A stretch of 64,000 nt of DNA from Diogma glabrata (Eukaryota; Arthropoda; Insecta; Diptera; Cylindrotomidae). Below the pieces are notes generated by a model. That model was given only the letters and a program-made list of their open reading frames with translations, did no database searches and had not been told where the DNA came from. The DNA lies in the NCBI GenBank assembly GCA_963693315.1, contig OY856186.1, positions 92,239,536-92,303,535 of the forward strand. The letters are read 5' to 3'. Below, in pieces: positions 32,272-44,337 of the stretch. Numbering within the stretch: position 1 is the first letter of the stretch; each line of letters begins with the position of its first letter. Both the position numbers and the translations under genes were made by a program.

Positions 32272-32734
32272 ACTAGATTCTGAAGTTATATACACATTTT
32301 TTCAAATAAGCCTGTCGTTTTGATGTTCCCAGGCAACGTTTAAAAAACTTTGTGTAATAAAGCCAGTTTGTGGAACTTGTTGGGAAAGCCGAATATCGGT
32401 TATTCCTCTCAGATTTCAAATTGCAAAAGCTTATGGTACTTTAGTTGAAATTCATTTAGACAGTTACTATAACACAATCTAGGTATGATTATTTGAATAA
32501 GATGCAATGTACCTGAAAAAAGAAAGTAGACATAAAATATTGTTGTGTTACTCCCAACTAAAAGAAACAGTTGGAAAATATAAAATTGTTGCAGATTAAA
32601 TGTCGTTTTTTAACAAAAGTTGTAATAATTAGGAAAAATTTTTTGGAGAAATGCTTTGTGTGAATTCGAATATTTTTTTTACTAAAGTTGAAATAAGCTA
32701 AAAAATGAATTTATGTTTAACGGAAAAGTATTCC
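32272..32734. other. Non-coding stretch
   Basis: Nothing recognised apart from the ACTA duplication of element A at its start. Confidence 0.35.
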
Positions 32735-33440
32735 CATACAAGGTTGAACCCACTCGTCCAGTGATGGTCCTTTAATGTCGCCCAGTATTGCAACAATGAC
32801 CGAGTACTGACAATCGTAGCTCATTAACATGGGCACTTAACTTAATTTTACTAGAACAGAACAACGGAAAATAAATGGCTGCCATTCTTGGCAGAGAAAA
32901 AAAAAGCAATGACCCATACAAGGATAGCCGAGTACTGCAATCAATATAAAATATTATCATATGCAATTTATTTAAATTAAACACAACATAACTAAAATAT
33001 ATAAAAGTGTCTAATTTCCAAAATCCAAAGTATCTAATATGGATAATTTACTTTATCTTCATAGTCTTGCAGCCGAGAAGCGATAACTGTAGGTGAAATT
33101 TTTCAAAATATATATTTCTAAAATGCTAAAATTTTAACCTAATGGCATAGATCAGCTGATTCAAAGTTGCAATGATAATAACCAATTAATGATAACCCTA
33201 AAAGGGTCATTGCTGGACCATTTAAAGTAAAGTGTAAGCTATTTTCTTGCCCAATTACAATAACCTAGTACTGTTTACCATTTATGGGTAAGTGCTTGGT
33301 CATTCAAAGGCAATTATAAACTACGTATTTGCTGTAAACCATAGATCGGCCGATGAATGGTTTTGGTGCTGGCAACAATAGTCAAATACTGTTAACCATT
33401 AAAAGAGATAGTTGCTTGGCCGTATTTCAGAGTCTGGCAA
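32735..33440. repeat. Cluster of CAATGACC / GAGTACTG words
   Basis: A GC-richer patch in which CCCATACAAGG (32735 and 32910), CAATGACC, CCGAGTACTG, CCTAGTACTG, and GGTCATT/GGTCCTT words recur in both orientations at irregular spacing. It resembles the word-array elements at 34271-34664 and 58731-59232, but clear terminal inverted repeats were not found. Confidence 0.45.
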
Positions 33441-33954
33441 ACCTTTGTGGTTGTGAGAATTTTTTGAATACAGCTTTGGACACTGATTATTAATATAAGG
33501 CATATTTCACAAATCGGGTAATTGCAAATTATCAGGATGTTGCTTTATTATCTTTTAAAAAGAAACGTTTACGCTAAATGGAGAAGTTTTCTTATAAGCA
33601 TTTTGGACTGATAGAAACACTTGGGTTAGAAAATATAAAATTGTGTTAGATAAAATGTCGTTTTTACACAAAAGTTTTATTTATTGAAATAAAGCATTTA
33701 GAATAAATTGAGAGGTATTCTAAGAAGCTTTCTAGACTAAGTGAAACAGTTGGGTTGAAAAAAACTCTAACTATTGAAAATTGATAAAAATTTCTTGATA
33801 TTTTTTGGACTAATAGAAAATATTAGGTATGAGTAGATAGTATGCCGTTTTTTTAGAAAGATGCAATTGTTGAACTTCTTATGCAGAGGTTTTTGCGAAG
33901 TTTGTTGCGTGCATTTTAATTCGCTTTATTTCATTTTATGTTATTACATTAATT

Positions 33955-34142
33955 TACGATGAGTTTATATAATTGGCCGACAGAATATTGATGTTTCGTG
34001 TTAGTTTTGTATAAAATATTTCTAAACATAAATAAAATGTTTGTACTTTTCCGAATATTTTAACGTTTATGTTTAATATTAGACCGATGCCTTGATATTT
34101 CAGAGCTTTGAGTTTTCAGCCACTTCATATTTTTTCTATCCA
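33955..34142 (+). repeat. Repeat X, end fragment X5
   Basis: Carries only the last part of X (ATTGATGTTTCGTGTTAGTT, ...CTTGATATTTCAGAGC, ...TTTTCAGCCACTTCATATT), more diverged than the other copies. The preceding stretch 33441-33954 shows nothing recognisable. Confidence 0.6.
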
Positions 34143-34270
34143 TATATCAAATAAAGTTCTTTCGCACCAGAATTTTTTTCCGAAATGCAAAGATGACGCT
34201 CATTGCAATAAGTAGATTTTTCAATGAAATCTAAGTAAAAGAGAGAAAAACGTTGCTCTTGCTTGTTATG

Positions 34271-34664
34271 TCCCCGAATAGAAATTAGTTAGGGAAAACA
34301 TGAACACAATCAGGGACTGATCAGGGCCAAAAAGGCCAAACCATTAGGGGAATATGATACAGGCCTGTTCCGCGCCGAAATTAGAATACCCTTTTAGGCC
34401 TTACCATATTTGAATATACCCAGCACTGATTTGGTTTTTCGTATTTGACCCCTAGATGGGCAATCTGATCAGGGTCTGGTACAAAATGCCTTACTAGGGT
34501 TTGCCCTATTTAGCTTTATATGGCGAACTTTATCAGGGCCAGATCCAACTATCCTAATCAGGGCCTGGTTGGGCAAAAGCATTATACTCATGATCAGGAC
34601 CCAATTTAATTAGAGCAAACCTGATCAGGACCCTATTTGAGCCCTAACAAATTTCTGCTCGGGT
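34271..34664. mobile_element. TIR element filled with TGATCAGGGCC words
   Basis: Ends CCCGAATAGAAATTAGTTAGGG-like on the left and its inverse (CCCTAACAAATTTCTGCTCGGG-like) on the right, about 22 bp with few mismatches. The 350-bp interior holds at least eight TGATCAGGGYC/GACCTGATCA-type words in both senses. No clear target duplication. Non-coding, DNA transposon-like, family unknown. Confidence 0.6.
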
Positions 34665-35955
34665 ATTTTAGGTGATAGAATAGTTTTGTTAGTTACATGG
34701 GCAATTTTTATTTGTAATAAACATATTTTTATATCAGCCGATTTTTCATTTATAAAATTGTCCGAAACCGGATGCATATAAAATTGATAAATATAGTTAT
34801 AGTATATTTATGGAATAAAAAATTGATTAATTTACATATTTGCTTTTCTATTACAGGTTGTAGCATTTTTCTAGAAGTCTAACAGATTTTTCTCTTCAAG
34901 ATCATTTGAATCAAACTTTAATAGAAACGGATTAGGTGTTGATAAACTATAGAAAAATGGCAAACTTGTGTTTTGCTCGTGTTGAATTCAACACTGTTAG
35001 CAATACCCGAATCCATAATTGTTTTCCATGTTTAATGACTCTATCAAATTTGACATAGTGACATTAAACGCTGGCGGTAAGTATAGATTAGGTGTTTCAT
35101 GGGCAGCATGAATCGTTGAATTCAGCAAACCATTAATACAGATAAAAAAAAAGTTAGGGATCGAGTGCAACCTTGAATAACTTCTGAATTAGTTGAAATA
35201 TTATGTGATAACACCATCGACATTGATTTGTAATTTAACGCTTTTTAAACTCTGTAACCAAGATATATATAAGTTGGTCGGTCTATATAGCCATGGTATC
35301 TTAATTAGCAAATAAAATTATTATGTATACTTTCCCGCCGATTAGCATCATATAAGGGCTCAGATCTCGGCCGGATACCGCTTTCCCTACCCACTGAGGG
35401 TACCCTGAACAGGTCCTGATCAGGGTACCTGATGGGGGGTACCTGAATTTTTTATCTTATAGATATAGCGTGGTTTATATCTTATATAGATGTAGTAGTA
35501 GACATATTTTCCCAGCTATAAATTTTTTAATAATCGGAATAAAAAATATTTTTTATAGAAAAATACCTTGTATTTTACAACGTTTTGGACCATACGGTAT
35601 TTTACGTATAATACCGGATATTATACAATTGTATTAAACACTTTTACATCACTAGTTGCAAATAACACGTTTAATATGTATTTACATGATTGATTGATCA
35701 AATAATTAAAAGTTATTTTTATCCATTTCTTTCTCAAAACAAACAAAAAAACACTCATCTTACTCACAGATTTTCAGTTTTCCCTTAAATTTGAAAACAA
35801 AACTGTCACTTTCGGTCATCTCATCAATTTTCTCACTATCGTTTATTTTTAAACCTAAATGTTGATATCAATTTAATAACCAAAGAATAACACTACATAG
35901 TTTACAAATGTTGATCTTTTTTCGTTTCCCTGACTAAAACTCGGTTATTCCGGTT
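34665..35955. other. Non-coding stretch with a second GATCAGGG patch
   Basis: No gene. At 35385-35445 the words GGGTACCCTGAACAGG and TCCTGATCAGGGTACCTGAT recur, echoing the element at 34271-34664. The rest is AT-rich. Confidence 0.4.
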
Positions 35956-37184
35956 AAAAAGGTTATTCCGATTTTTGGATTGCATATTTTACAAAACAAA
36001 CAAATTCATTGTGTTAATGAAACAAGTGCATAGTAAAGATACTAACAAACATTTTGAGTTGTCTTTGTAAAAATTCATCTGGGATTCTGGAAGTTACATT
36101 CGAAAACAGTTGGAAAAAAAATCAAAAATTTACGTTTTTTTAAAAATTTTCTATAGTCAACGCCACAAATTTTGAACAAATAATGATTGTAAATTTTTTT
36201 TTATTTCTTGGAGCCCTTGGTAAATTCAATTCCCTCTCTTTTAAGTTAAAAAACACGAATTTTTGGTGCAGGTTTCACCAAGTTATTCAGGTTTTCCCAA
36301 AAAAGTCAAAACTAAAAATTTGAAAAAAAAATATTTTACAAGGTCAGACGTTCTCAAACATCAGTTAATAATTCTTTTAGTAAAGTATAAAGTTAAATCT
36401 ATTTAAATGGCTTCTCAAGAAGTTTCAAACTGTGTAAAAATAGTCCAAATTCATTTTGTTTTATTTGTGAAATTTTCATAATACATCCTGCTAAAAAAAT
36501 CACTCCATACATAAGAATTGCATATCTTCATTATTTTGGCATAAAACTGAATGAAGATAAACCGTGGATGCCGAAAAATAGTTATGTCAACTGCAACTTA
36601 ACACATTTAAGATGGTAAAATAGAGAAAATGTTCATTTAACGTTTTAACGTTGTTTTACGACCAGGTTTTGACCATAACTCGCAACTTTAACTTGAAAAT
36701 CTGTATAATAACTCATATATAAATCGATTATGTTGCAGAATTTAAATTATTCTTAGTAAAAATATTTTTTTCCAAATTTTGAGGTTTGACATTTTTTGGG
36801 AAAAGAATAACTTGCTATATGTGTTATTATGGTTTTCCATATTATTCACTGTTTGTAAATATTGCATTTTAATAACTTGCTGCAAAATTAGTGTTTTTTG
36901 ACTTTTTTTTTTTTTTTTTTTTTGAATTTGAATTAACTGTAGGCTCCACGAAATCAAAAAAATTTACAATCATTGTTTGTTCAAAATTTATGACGTTGAA
37001 TATAGAAAATATTTAAAAAAACGTAAATTTTTGATTTTTTCAACTTTTTTCGAGAATAACTTCCAGAATCCTTGATGGATTTAAAAAAAAAAAAGCTCAA
37101 AATGTTTGTTAGTATCTTTACTATGCGCTTGTTTGTTTTTTTTTTTGTAAAATATGCGATCCAAAAACCGGAATAACCTTTTTG
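35956..37184. mobile_element. Foldback element with inverted arms of about 400 bp
   Basis: The left arm begins AAAAAGGTTATTCCGATTTT and the right arm ends with its inverse (AAAACCGGAATAACCTTTTT). Matching inner blocks include AAATTTACGTTTTTTT/AAAAAAACGTAAATTT, CAATCATT around 36180 and 36970, and TTTTCCCAAAAAAGTCAAA (36294) against the inverse near 36790. The central 400 bp are not paired. Non-coding; family unknown. Confidence 0.7.
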
Positions 37185-39659
37185 TTTACCGAAAAAATTG
37201 GTTTATGGCAAATATCTCAAAAACAAGAGCTAACCTAAAATAATGAATATGATATTCGTGTTCAGCAGGTCAAAATCTATAGGAAAAGTTGGGTTTTATT
37301 TAGGCAGATTTTTCTTGTAAATTAGTGTAATTTAAGCGGCTACAAACTTTTGTAGGACTATGGTGTTAGGATAAGGAAAGGAAAAACGTAAGAATAAGGA
37401 AAAACGAAAAATGGCTAAACACAATGATTTTGTAGTTTTGAAAAATGAAAAAGTGAGATTCAAAAACAAATGACCAAGCCGTGATTTATTATCGCTCGCT
37501 ATCCAATCCCCTTGCCTTGTCTTTTGCATTGTCGACTGTGTTTGAAATATACCACGATTATTAACTAATTGTTTGTTAGTAGACAAGATTTTATTTATTG
37601 AACTTGTATTCAAAGATGTCTAGATATGTGAATACAACGGAAAATTTATAAATAAGATAAACATCTCCGCTCAAGTATAAGGTATAACCAACAAATGAAT
37701 TTTATTTTAATGCGTAAATCAGTGGTGTTCATAAAAGTGGTAATTTTTTTACACAGTTTGAAATAACGATGTGAAAAATCTTATAATGAAACTCAATAAT
37801 TGTTTGCACAGATTAAAATTGAACAAGTTTTTTATTTTGTTTTGCTAAGTAGTTGTAGATTTTTGAAAACAGATGTTTGTACATGAGAAATGTTTTTATA
37901 GGAAAAAGATTTACAATAATTGATAAAACAGATGTTCAAGGTTGAAGAAATGTTTCAAGTTAAGAAAATAATATATCAAATTACAACTGATTTTTGAGTT
38001 GAGATTTTTTCAAATTTAAATTTATAGTTGGTGAATACTATCTATCTGAATAAAAATATATGTAACACCAACCAATATGCAATTTTATGTCTGATTTTCT
38101 GCATCAAAACAATATCGGCTCGAAAATTTGAGAAATTTGGGAATCGTAATAAAACCATATATTTATTAAATTTCAATTACTGCAAACGAATATCCGTTCA
38201 GTGACACACTACCAAATTCTTTCTCCTAAAATCTTCTAATTTATTGATAAAACCGCTTTTATATGATTGCGGCTAGTAAGATTGTACTGAGAGTTATTTT
38301 GTTGAAAAACCTTTCAAAAATATTTCAGTACTCTGCCTGTTTTTTGAAGCCTTAAAAAAGTTGATGTTGATGAAGCTTGTTACAGACGCTTTTTAATTAT
38401 TTTAGTGTCAATAGTTCTACAGCCCAACTTCCAGTTTAACTTTTCCGGTAGAAAAGAATTACGTTGTTTTTATTCGCAAAACAAAATGTATGCCTATTGG
38501 ATAACTACAGTTTTTGTTAATAAATCACTTTTGATGAAACTTTGACAAAATATGAGGATTTATGTTAAAAGGAACTGATTAGTTTTAAGTGATTTTAAAC
38601 AATATGTAAACGGTTTTTGTTGTCAAAAAAATTTAGGTTAATCGGATGATGCACAGAGTTACTAAACAATTTATTTTATTAGGATATTTAAAAATCAACA
38701 ATTGTTTTGAAAACCTCATCAACCTTGTTGTAAACATATCGATTTTAATTTACTTTTTTATTTCATAGAATTATATGATATTTGTGCCAAAAAACTCATT
38801 TTTCCCCCAAATAACAATCAATCCACCTACAAATTTAGTAATTTCCTTATTTTATTTATTTTAATTTCCCTATCAAAAAGTATTTTCATTTAAAACTTCA
38901 TTTTCTTTCCTATTCAATTTCTTTCAATAGCTTATTTATTCATTTTCTGTCCCTTTAACTTAAATCCTCCTAATTTCCTATTTGTCGTTTTTTTCTTCTT
39001 TTCTTATTTTCAATTTGTTTGCTAACTGTTTAGTTGGTACTTATTTTGTTCAAAAAGTTTAAAGTTCCTTTTGTAATATTTTCATATTCTATTGATAAAT
39101 TTTTTTTATTTATGTTGCCTAAAGTCTATTGAATATTGTTTGTTGTTCAAATAATATATAGCTACATCAACATAGCAACATCTGTATAGGCAGGTCTCCT
39201 TAAACGAAACATTTTTATCGAGAATCTCAAAACTTAATTCCACTCAACAATCACTTCAGTCTTCAGATAATACTCTTAATATCTAATAAAATATCTTATG
39301 TAATTTTCCACTTGTTTTTTATACACACATTTAAATTATCAACTTTAAATAAAATCAAAATCCTTGAAAATTCACTTCTTCATTTTTTGCTGTTGATGAA
39401 GACGTTTGATAGATCGATAATTATAGTAGTTACAATAATATTATTAATATGCAAATGTAAATTTATAATTTATTTATATAATTCAAATTTCAAACATTCA
39501 TTCATGAAAAACATTCATAAAAATTTTCACGTAGAAACTTATAATAACTTTTAAGATAATGAGGATATATGAATGGATTAAGTTTACATGGAATTTGGTC
39601 ACGCATAGAGAAATCAGTTTTTATTGATTTCAAATTATTTTTCGTTATTTTTAATTTAC
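37185..39659. other. Long non-coding AT-rich stretch
   Basis: No supported feature. A 93-codon minus-strand ORF (37332-37613) has an unremarkable N-terminal half and a low-complexity hydrophobic C-terminal half; no homology recognised. Confidence 0.4.
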
Positions 39660-39800
39660 GGGTATGATAAGCCGCGTACTTTGGTACTCGCATCGTTTGT
39701 ATGCTTGAGATAACTTGAGATAATGAGATATGACGCTGTCGAATGAACTTTATTCAGTCAACAGTAGCACAATTAATCTTAGTTATGGAGTATGCGCTAT
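39660..39800 (+). mobile_element. DINE-like fragment, copy H5
   Basis: TTCAGTCAACAGTAGCAC followed by TCTTAGTTATGGA matches the 3' part of H1 (TTTCAATCAACGATAGTACC, TCTTAGTTATGGA); TACTTTGGTACT near 39677 corresponds to the TACTTTAGTACC block. Confidence 0.55.
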
Positions 39801-39897
39801 GCTTGCCTTAAGAAATGTGGCTCCATATAATTCTATACGTGTGTTTAAATTTATCAGGAAGGGAGTGCGTCACTGGATGAAATCCACGAACGAACTG

Positions 39898-39998
39898 GAT
39901 TTGCGTCCATCAACACCTTAGAATGCATGTTATTGTGGTACCTTGGTCTTATAAGGTGTTTATGTGTTGTTTTGATACATATTTTAACTCCTAACATC
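39898..39998 (-). mobile_element. Family M right-end fragment, copy M4
   Basis: GCGTCCATCAACACCTTAGA...ATGTGTTGTTTTGATACAT...TAACTCCTA is the right arm of family M. Left arm and interior absent. As at M1, an M piece lies close to a DINE-like 3' end. Confidence 0.65.
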
Positions 39999-41013
39999 GA
40001 CTGAAATTGCATATCGTCAAAATAAGAATTTCATTGAAACTGTTGGTTTTCATACTTTTCAATTATGAACCATACACATTTTATCTATAAAAACAACAAA
40101 GCAGTTAGTAAGTAGAATTATTTTAACAAAAATATTGTATTGTTTAACAAAAATAGTTTTGCATCTAATCCGCGAATCAATTTATTATTGTTCAAAATTA
40201 TGTGGCGCATATAACGATAGAATCAACTTATTCATCAAGAAGTGCGTCTAATCATCGAATCAAGTTATTTTTAAATCGTCGCATAGCGATCTACATCTAA
40301 TCATTAAATAAATTTATTATTTAATCATCGCTTAATGGCGCAGTTGGGCCACCATCTTATTATCAAATTATATTCATTAAAATGCAAAACCCAATTCATT
40401 TACCTAAATACAAGATAACGTCATACCCATGACATTATTATTAAAATCGTGACAAAGTAATATATCAGCTTTAAAAACAGAAGTGCACGAAACGTGAAAA
40501 CGAATTTGGAGATTTTGTTGAATTGTTGGATTGCAATTTTTTTAGATAAAAACAGAAAATACGAAAATATTTAACTTAAATGAATTAAAAGAATTTATCA
40601 ATCTATTTTTACGTTTACGGCCAGGGTCCCTATTCTTGAACCATTGCGAAAATTTTCGATATCGAGTTAATGTCAAAGTATTACGAAAATCTTTAAATGG
40701 TATTCTTGAAAACATATTACGAAAATTTTCGCAATGGAATGTTACTAAAATTTTGGTAATGGTTTTTTGTTTCTTATTTCATTTTCGTAATAAAATTTAC
40801 ATGAAAAAATCTCAATTTTAAATTTTTCATGAGTAAGAATGGGATAGTAATAATTTAAATTCAAAACATTTTTAAGATTTTTTACCTTATATAATATATT
40901 TACGATAGCAATGGATGTAACCATTATGTAGTTTAGAATTATATGTCACTAGAACTAAATGCATATATTTGAATTGAATGAACAATTGCTATGAAAAGTG
41001 AAAAAACCATAAC
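39999..41013. other. Non-coding stretch, possible decayed MITE
   Basis: From about 40620 to 40850 the words ATTACGAAAATTTTCGCAAT and TTGCGAAAATTTTCGATAT recur, bounded by CCCTATTCTTGA and AAGAATGGGATAG, which could be degenerate inverted ends. No coding signal. Confidence 0.35.
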
Positions 41014-41313
41014 AAACTCTTATCCCAATTCAAGCTCGGGATCGAACCAGCGTTGTTCTGATCAAAGATATTGGTTAACCATTTAACGCAATCGACCAGT
41101 GAATAGTTGGGATTTGTCTCCCATATTCGTAGTTCCATTATGTTCTTCATTCAATGTCAACTTAGTTGAAGTATGAAGAACGGTAAAACGTGTTCGTAGA
41201 GTAGATAATAAGACAAGACAATAAAATTGAAGTAAAAAATTGCTACGTTCAGCCGATCGTCCAAAAACAAACAAATTTTTATCCCCCCGAGCTCGAATTG
41301 AGATAAGAGTTTA
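41014..41313. repeat. 300-bp inverted-repeat unit with a tRNA-like box
   Basis: Inverted ends of about 27 bp: AAACTCTTATCCCAATTCAA-type at 41014 and its inverse at 41283-41310. On the minus strand a B-box-like GGTTCGATCCC lies at about 41044-41054 within a tRNA-like stretch (TGGTCGATTGCGTTAAATGG). The T stem does not pair well, so it is not a tRNA gene. Either a TIR element or two tRNA-derived SINE heads in opposite orientation. Confidence 0.5.
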
Positions 41314-41364
41314 TTAAGGTACTGTCGATATATTACAATTTATTTTTTTTTAATTTAGTATTAA

Positions 41365-43770
41365 CCCATTTCGATCCTCTGTTCGTTTCATCGAACAGTG
41401 AAATTGCTTTTTTTCTAAAAATTTTTTACCTATGATGGTAATAGTAATTCATGGTGAGCTTAGTATGGTTAGCTTCTTTGATGTGTTGTGTATTCGACAA
41501 AGAAATTCTATGGTGGCTCAAGCCTCCCCTTCCTACCACAACCCCTCTTGCAAAACACCCTTGTTTTTAGACATATTTTTGAATAATTATATAAAATACT
41601 AAACGAACAAAAATCGAAAAACTAATGATGACGAATTTGTGCCAATGGATGAGATTACTCATAGAAACAGTATTCATATTTATTGGAAACATTGGGGTGC
41701 TTCCAGATGTACGTTAAGTTAAGTGTTCGTTTCATCGAACACTGGCACGAACCCTAGAATAATCAAATTTTGTACTAAAATTGCATTTCATCATTTTTAT
41801 GAAATTTTTTTTCATTTGTTATCGCTATTTTGAAGAAAATAGACGTTTATTAATTCGTGTGATTTTGTTTTGTTAAAATTGAGTATACATAAAAAAGGGT
41901 AAGTACAGATTTTATACAGAACATTTGTTTTAACGTTCATTCTTTGCATCGTATGTTTATTATTTTTATATAATTTGTAGTAATATAATGTCGCGTCGAA
42001 AGCTTTTGACTATGCGTGAGTTGCAACAAATTATTGATAACTGGAGTGACGGAGATGAAGAAGTTGATAATATTTCTAATATTAACATTCTTCCACCTGA
42101 TCGGGTTGATGAATTAAGCGATGAAGAAGATATTGATGATAATTTTATACTTTTGAATCCTGATGTTAATTGTAATATTTTTGGCGATGTGGCTGGTTTG
42201 TTGAAGTTGAAACATCAAAAAATTCTGTTGAAGATACTAAAGAAAGTGAGTTTATCTTTGAAGAACCCCAACCTGAACCATCTAATCATCAAGAACCAAG
42301 ACAAAAGAAAGCAAAATATGATTATAAACCATTAACTTCTTTTGGTAAACCAAAATGGTTCAGAAACCGAAACCGAAAACAATTTAAATATATTATAGCA
42401 CCTAACTCTGCACCTTTAGCTGATATGAAAACCGAACTAGGTGAAAAATTAAAAGATTTATCACCTATTGAATTATTCAACAAGTTTTATGATGATGAAG
42501 TTTTGCGTCATATAATAACTGAAACTAATACATATGCTGCCCAGCAAACCAATTCTTTTTGGCTACAAGCTATGGTGTCTTGGCTCTGCTGAAAGCTACC
42601 TATTTAGCTTTATACCTTATTGTGGACAAAGTGACAAATATAATACTTATGTTGGACTTGCTGCGGATGTTCTGTTGAGATTACTTCAAAACGTAGAGTT
42701 TCCTGAGACTCACGAGGTGTTTTTTGACAATTACTTTACAAGCTATCATTTGCTATGTTTATTGGCTGAAAAAGGAATATGTGCCACTGGAACTGTTCTT
42801 AGTAATCGTGTTACAGGTGGAGGAAATAACTTAAAAACTGGAACAGCTTTACCTCGTGGTCAACATGACTATATGTTTGATTCGACTAATAAAATTACTT
42901 TGTGTCGATGACAGGACAACAAAGAGGTCACAATGGCTACAAATTATGACCAAATATTACCTCTACATTCTGTTATCCGCTGGAAAAAACCAGGGACAAA
43001 AAAATCAAATGAGAAGTCAAAACAAATACACTACGATCAACCGGCAATGCTTTATAACTATCATAAAGGTATGGGAGGAGTGAGCCTGCATGATATTGGT
43101 GTCCAAAACTACCGTGTAAACATTCGTGGTAAGAAGTGGTCTTGGCCACTATGGATCTCTACACTTAATTTTTCAATGGCCAATGCATGGAAGTTGCACT
43201 GTCTCATCGCAAAATATAAGAATGAAAAAACATTAAGTCAAATTGACTTCTAGGTAATGGTCACAGAAAGCCTTTTATCAACAAATGACAATATGGAAAA
43301 TGTGGATGATGACCAGGAGTTTGAGAGACCACGTCATTTACCAGACGTTTCTGGTGACCATATTATTGTGCGTCAACTTGAAAATAAGCCTCGTAGGTGT
43401 CAACTAAAAGGATGTGGCAAACCCACAATTTTCATGTGGCAAACCCACAATTTTCATGTGTCAAAAATGCAATAAGCATATTCATGTACTTTGTTTTAAT
43501 AAATACCACTTTATCTAAAACTAATATAAATAAAAATCTAAATTAAATCATAAAATTATTTAAAACATAAATTTTTTGGTATGTTTTTAAATATGTAGAC
43601 TCAGCGCCAGCGTTCGATGAAACGAACAGTAAACTTTTCCATTTTCCAGGAAAACGGTAAGATATTATTTATTTTCTATCTTCGATTCGGGCTTAGGAGC
43701 ATCAAATTACTATAAAAAAGCATTTGGTTTTGTCCGAGAAAATAGTTTCTGCAACTCGGTTCGAAATGGG
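41365..43770 (+). mobile_element. piggyBac-family transposon, decayed
   Basis: Flanked on both sides by TTAA (41361-41364 and 43771-43774), with inverted ends CCCATTTCGATCC and GGTTCGAAATGGG. The subterminal word GTTCGTTTCATCGAAC occurs near 41381 and 41725, and its inverse near 43614. It encodes a broken transposase. Confidence 0.92.
41988..43476 (+). pseudogene. piggyBac transposase, internally deleted and frameshifted
   Basis: Start MSRRKLLTMRELQQII at 41988, with an acidic N-terminal region typical of piggyBac proteins. A frameshift near 42195 moves the reading to VEVETSKNSVEDTKES; then LTSFGKPKWFRNRN and SPIELFNKFYDDEVLRHII follow. At about 42530 a deletion joins TNTYA to SKPILFGYKLWCLG, removing the block with the first catalytic Asp. 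FFDNYFTSYHLLCLLAEKG keeps the second Asp. A stop at 42909 follows, then MGGVSLHDIG, where Ser replaces the usual Asp of GGVD, and KKWSWPLW. After a stop at 43252 a Cys-containing tail (LKGCGKP) follows, with a 22-bp direct duplication at about 43421-43460. Not functional. Confidence 0.88.
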
Positions 43771-43774
43771 TTAA

Positions 43775-44329
43775 TAAGGCCGCTATATTTAAGACCGATT
43801 GTATGAACGCAAATAGAAAATATATCCTCAGATATAATGTAACGCCGTTTGTATTGTATGATGAATCACGATAGAACAAAAAATGACCCCAAGGATATTC
43901 TTCTATTCTCTGTTTTATCTGCGGTTTTTCTTGTTTAGAACTGTAGATCAATTTGTTTTTATTTTCCTTGACATGCGCATAGAAGGATAATTTTGTTTAT
44001 TTTCATCTTTAGCATTTGTGCGTTTCTAAAATTTGTTTTTTGATATAAATTAATAGTATTCTAATATAATTAATTTAAGTTTTCAAATAATTTTTTTTTA
44101 ATTTATAATTAAATTTATTTAATAGAAAAGTAAAAGAATAAGTATTACCACTTATAAAAATACTGCTATAAAAATGCAGTAAAAACAAAAATACAAAAAA
44201 TTCCATCCGTGTTCATATAATCGACGAAAAGTAAGATTGTCGGATGAAGATATAGTTTTATACTCGGATTTTTTTCTATCCATCGTTGTTCATACAATCG
44301 GCCCATACAGTCAGTCATATATTTACTTA
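43775..44329. other. Non-coding stretch
   Basis: Nothing recognised between the piggyBac and hAT-like elements. Confidence 0.4.
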
Positions 44330-44337
44330 TTTACAGG

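Noticed and set aside
37332..37613. 93-codon minus-strand ORF considered as a host exon
   Set aside because: No recognisable motif or convincing splice context; the C-terminal half is low complexity.
41014..41110. tRNA gene on the minus strand
   Set aside because: A B-box-like word is present, but the T stem and acceptor do not pair and no clear anticodon arm was found.
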